Positions 4,964 through 6,450 of a stretch of DNA of 6,450 bases are shown piece by piece. The stretch is from positions 1 through 6,450 of the forward strand of contig JALTPW010001039.1 in assembly GCA_026999335.1 (NCBI GenBank), written 5' to 3'. A program made the translations under genes and the position numbers. The notes under the pieces were generated by a model, which saw only the letters and a program-made list of their open reading frames with translations, made no database searches and was not told the origin of the DNA. The DNA comes from Chromatiales bacterium. Lineage in GTDB: Bacteria > Pseudomonadota > Gammaproteobacteria > SZUA-152. Each line of letters starts with the position of its first letter. The stretch's first letter is position 1.

Positions 4964-6450
4964 ATCAAAATCATCTCATCCAGCCCGGCACCGGCAGGCA
5001 CCATGGGATAAACATTTTCCTCCGGATCCGTGAGGATGTTGAGGAACACCAGGCGATCTTTCAGCTTGAAGGTCTCCTTGATGGCGCCCTCCACGTCTGC
5101 CGGCTTGTCGACCTGAATACCCACGTGCCCGTAAGCCTCCGCCAGTTTGACGAAGTCCGGCAGCGAATCCATGTAGGAATGTGAATAGCGGTTGTCGTAG
5201 AAGAACTCCTGCCACTGCCGCACCATACCCAGGTAGCCGTTATTCAGGCACACGATCTTGATCGGCAGGCAATGCTGCATGCAGGTGGACAGCTCCTGGA
5301 TATTCATCTGGATACTGCCTTCACCAGTGATGCAGGCCACCTGCGCCTTGGGGTGTGCCAGCTGCACACCCATCGCCGCCGGCAGACCGAAACCCATGGT
5401 GCCGAGACCGCCGGAATTGATCCAGCGACGCGGCTTATCGAAGCCATAATACTGCGCCGCCCACATCTGATGCTGACCCACGTCCGAGGTCACAAAGGCA
5501 TCGCCCTTGGTGATCTGGTGCACTAAATCCACGGCATGCTGTGGCTTTATACGATCACCCTCGGTGTTGTATTTGAGGCAATCCTTGGCACGCCACTTTT
5601 CAATTTGCTCCCACCACTTGCCCAGCGTCTCTTCGTTCGGCTTGAAGCCTTCGGCCTTGAGCTGCTTGAGCATGGCCTTAACCACGTTGTTGACGCCGCC
5701 AACGATGGGCACGTGCACTTTCACGTTCTTGGAAATAGAGGCCGGGTCTATGTCGACATGGATAATTTTCGCCTTGGGCGCAAACTTTTCGATATTGCCC
5801 GTCACGCGGTCATCGAAGCGCGCGCCAATGGCGATCATCACATCGCAATTGGAGATGGCCATGTTGGCCTCATAAGTACCGTGCATGCCCAGCAGACCAA
5901 GGAACTGGCGATCACTGGCAGGAAAGCCACCCAGGCCCATGGTGGTGTTGGTCACCGGACAATTCAGCACATGCCCCAGCTCCGTCAGCACCTTGCTGGC
6001 GTCGTCGAGGATCACGCCGCCACCGCTATAGATCATTGGCCGCTTGGCGCTGGCCATCATCTTCACGGCACGCTTGATCTGCCCGGAATGCCCCTTCACC
6101 ACCGGATTATAAGAGCGCATCTCGATCTGCTTGGGATACTGGTATTCAGCCACTTCGGCGGTGATATCCTTGGGAATATCCACCACCACCGGGCCGGGTC
6201 GGCCGGTGGTAGCGATATAAAAGGCCTTCTTCAGCACCGTGGCAAGATCGTTTACATCCTTGACAAGAAAATTGTGCTTCACACAGGGACGCGTAATGCC
6301 CACGGAGTCGACTTCCTGAAAGGCATCATTGCCGATCAGGCTGGTGGGCACCTGACCGGTGATCACCACCATCGGAATGGAATCCATATAGGCCGTGGCA
6401 ATGCCGGTGACGGCATTGGTGGCGCCGGGACCGGAGGTCACCAGCACTAC
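4960..6450 (-). CDS. ilvI: Acetolactate synthase large (catalytic) subunit, 5' end outside the window
   Basis: This thiamine diphosphate (ThDP) enzyme condenses pyruvate with a second pyruvate or with 2-oxobutyrate, the first shared step of branched-chain amino acid synthesis. The window holds 496 residues plus the stop. About 75 N-terminal residues, including the ThDP-activating glutamate, lie beyond 6450, and the reading frame is open to the edge. Seen in order: TSGPGATNAVTGIATAYMDS of the N-terminal domain, the FAD-associated central domain with MIYSGGGV and RFDDRVTG (about 211-218), and the C-terminal ThDP domain with GLPAAMG, the metal/diphosphate motif ITGEGS (about 374-379, then NN at 403-404) and the YLGMVRQWQ loop. 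The usual GDGS is GEGS, a change I also know from other gammaproteobacterial IlvI proteins and not a sign of inactivity. It overlaps ilvH by 4 bp. The name ilvI is chosen from its match to E. coli IlvI and its ilvH partner; ilvB would be an equally fair label. Any promoter or leader attenuator is outside the window. Confidence 0.95.
   Translation of the reverse strand, partial: VVLVTSGPGATNAVTGIATAYMDSIPMVVITGQVPTSLIGNDAFQEVDSVGITRPCVKHNFLVKDVNDLATVLKKAFYIATTGRPGPVVVDIPKDITAEVAEYQYPKQIEMRSYNPVVKGHSGQIKRAVKMMASAKRPMIYSGGGVILDDASKVLTELGHVLNCPVTNTTMGLGGFPASDRQFLGLLGMHGTYEANMAISNCDVMIAIGARFDDRVTGNIEKFAPKAKIIHVDIDPASISKNVKVHVPIVGGVNNVVKAMLKQLKAEGFKPNEETLGKWWEQIEKWRAKDCLKYNTEGDRIKPQHAVDLVHQITKGDAFVTSDVGQHQMWAAQYYGFDKPRRWINSGGLGTMGFGLPAAMGVQLAHPKAQVACITGEGSIQMNIQELSTCMQHCLPIKIVCLNNGYLGMVRQWQEFFYDNRYSHSYMDSLPDFVKLAEAYGHVGIQVDKPADVEGAIKETFKLKDRLVFLNILTDPEENVYPMVPAGAGLDEMILI

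Noticed and set aside
5302..5340. GEGS instead of GDGS in the ThDP motif of IlvI as a sign of inactivity
   Set aside because: The same variant is known to me from other gammaproteobacterial IlvI proteins, and all neighbouring motifs are intact.

Overview
The window joins a conserved metabolic gene block (about 1650 to 6450, all on the minus strand) to a short accessory stretch (1 to about 1640) of different composition. The core genes look gammaproteobacterial or betaproteobacterial: acetolactate synthase large and small subunits, a 338-residue class I ketol-acid reductoisomerase, then a short phosphatidylserine decarboxylase (Psd) homologue and phosphatidylserine synthase. From memory this order, usually followed by leuA, is common in Burkholderia/Ralstonia-like bacteria and in Chromatiales-like gammaproteobacteria. 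I cannot name the species.

Reading along the minus strand: ilvI (5' end outside the window) overlaps ilvH by 4 bp, ilvC follows after 50 bp, and a strong hairpin-plus-T terminator closes the branched-chain amino acid unit. After about 255 bp comes a two-gene phospholipid unit, psd-like then pssA, 3 bp apart. IlvI/IlvH make acetolactate or acetohydroxybutyrate, and IlvC isomerises and reduces these on the way to valine, isoleucine and leucine. PssA makes phosphatidylserine. The Psd homologue should decarboxylate it, but by family comparison it lacks both the catalytic histidine and the serine that forms the pyruvoyl cofactor, so it looks like a pseudoenzyme. This is the most interesting feature of the core.

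The accessory stretch starts with about 318 bp of AT-rich non-coding DNA. Next is one plus-strand gene (319-822) for an unrecognised secreted protein: a signal peptide, a polar linker, a probable small beta-barrel (Sm/SH3-like) domain and a tail with six cysteines. Its GC content climbs from 31% to 58% along the gene. Just downstream is a roughly 320-bp transposase-less element whose ends resemble the IS200/IS605 (TnpB) family. It includes what looks like the 3' part of an omega-RNA, and a 119-bp palindromic repeat sits inside it. One hairpin of the element also forms a good terminator for the upstream gene. From about 1270 to the pssA stop lies structured DNA ending in the frameshifted N-terminal coding remnant of an ISL3-like transposase, so the core block ends at mobile-element debris rather than at leuA.

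No tRNA, rRNA, CRISPR array or complete insertion sequence was seen.
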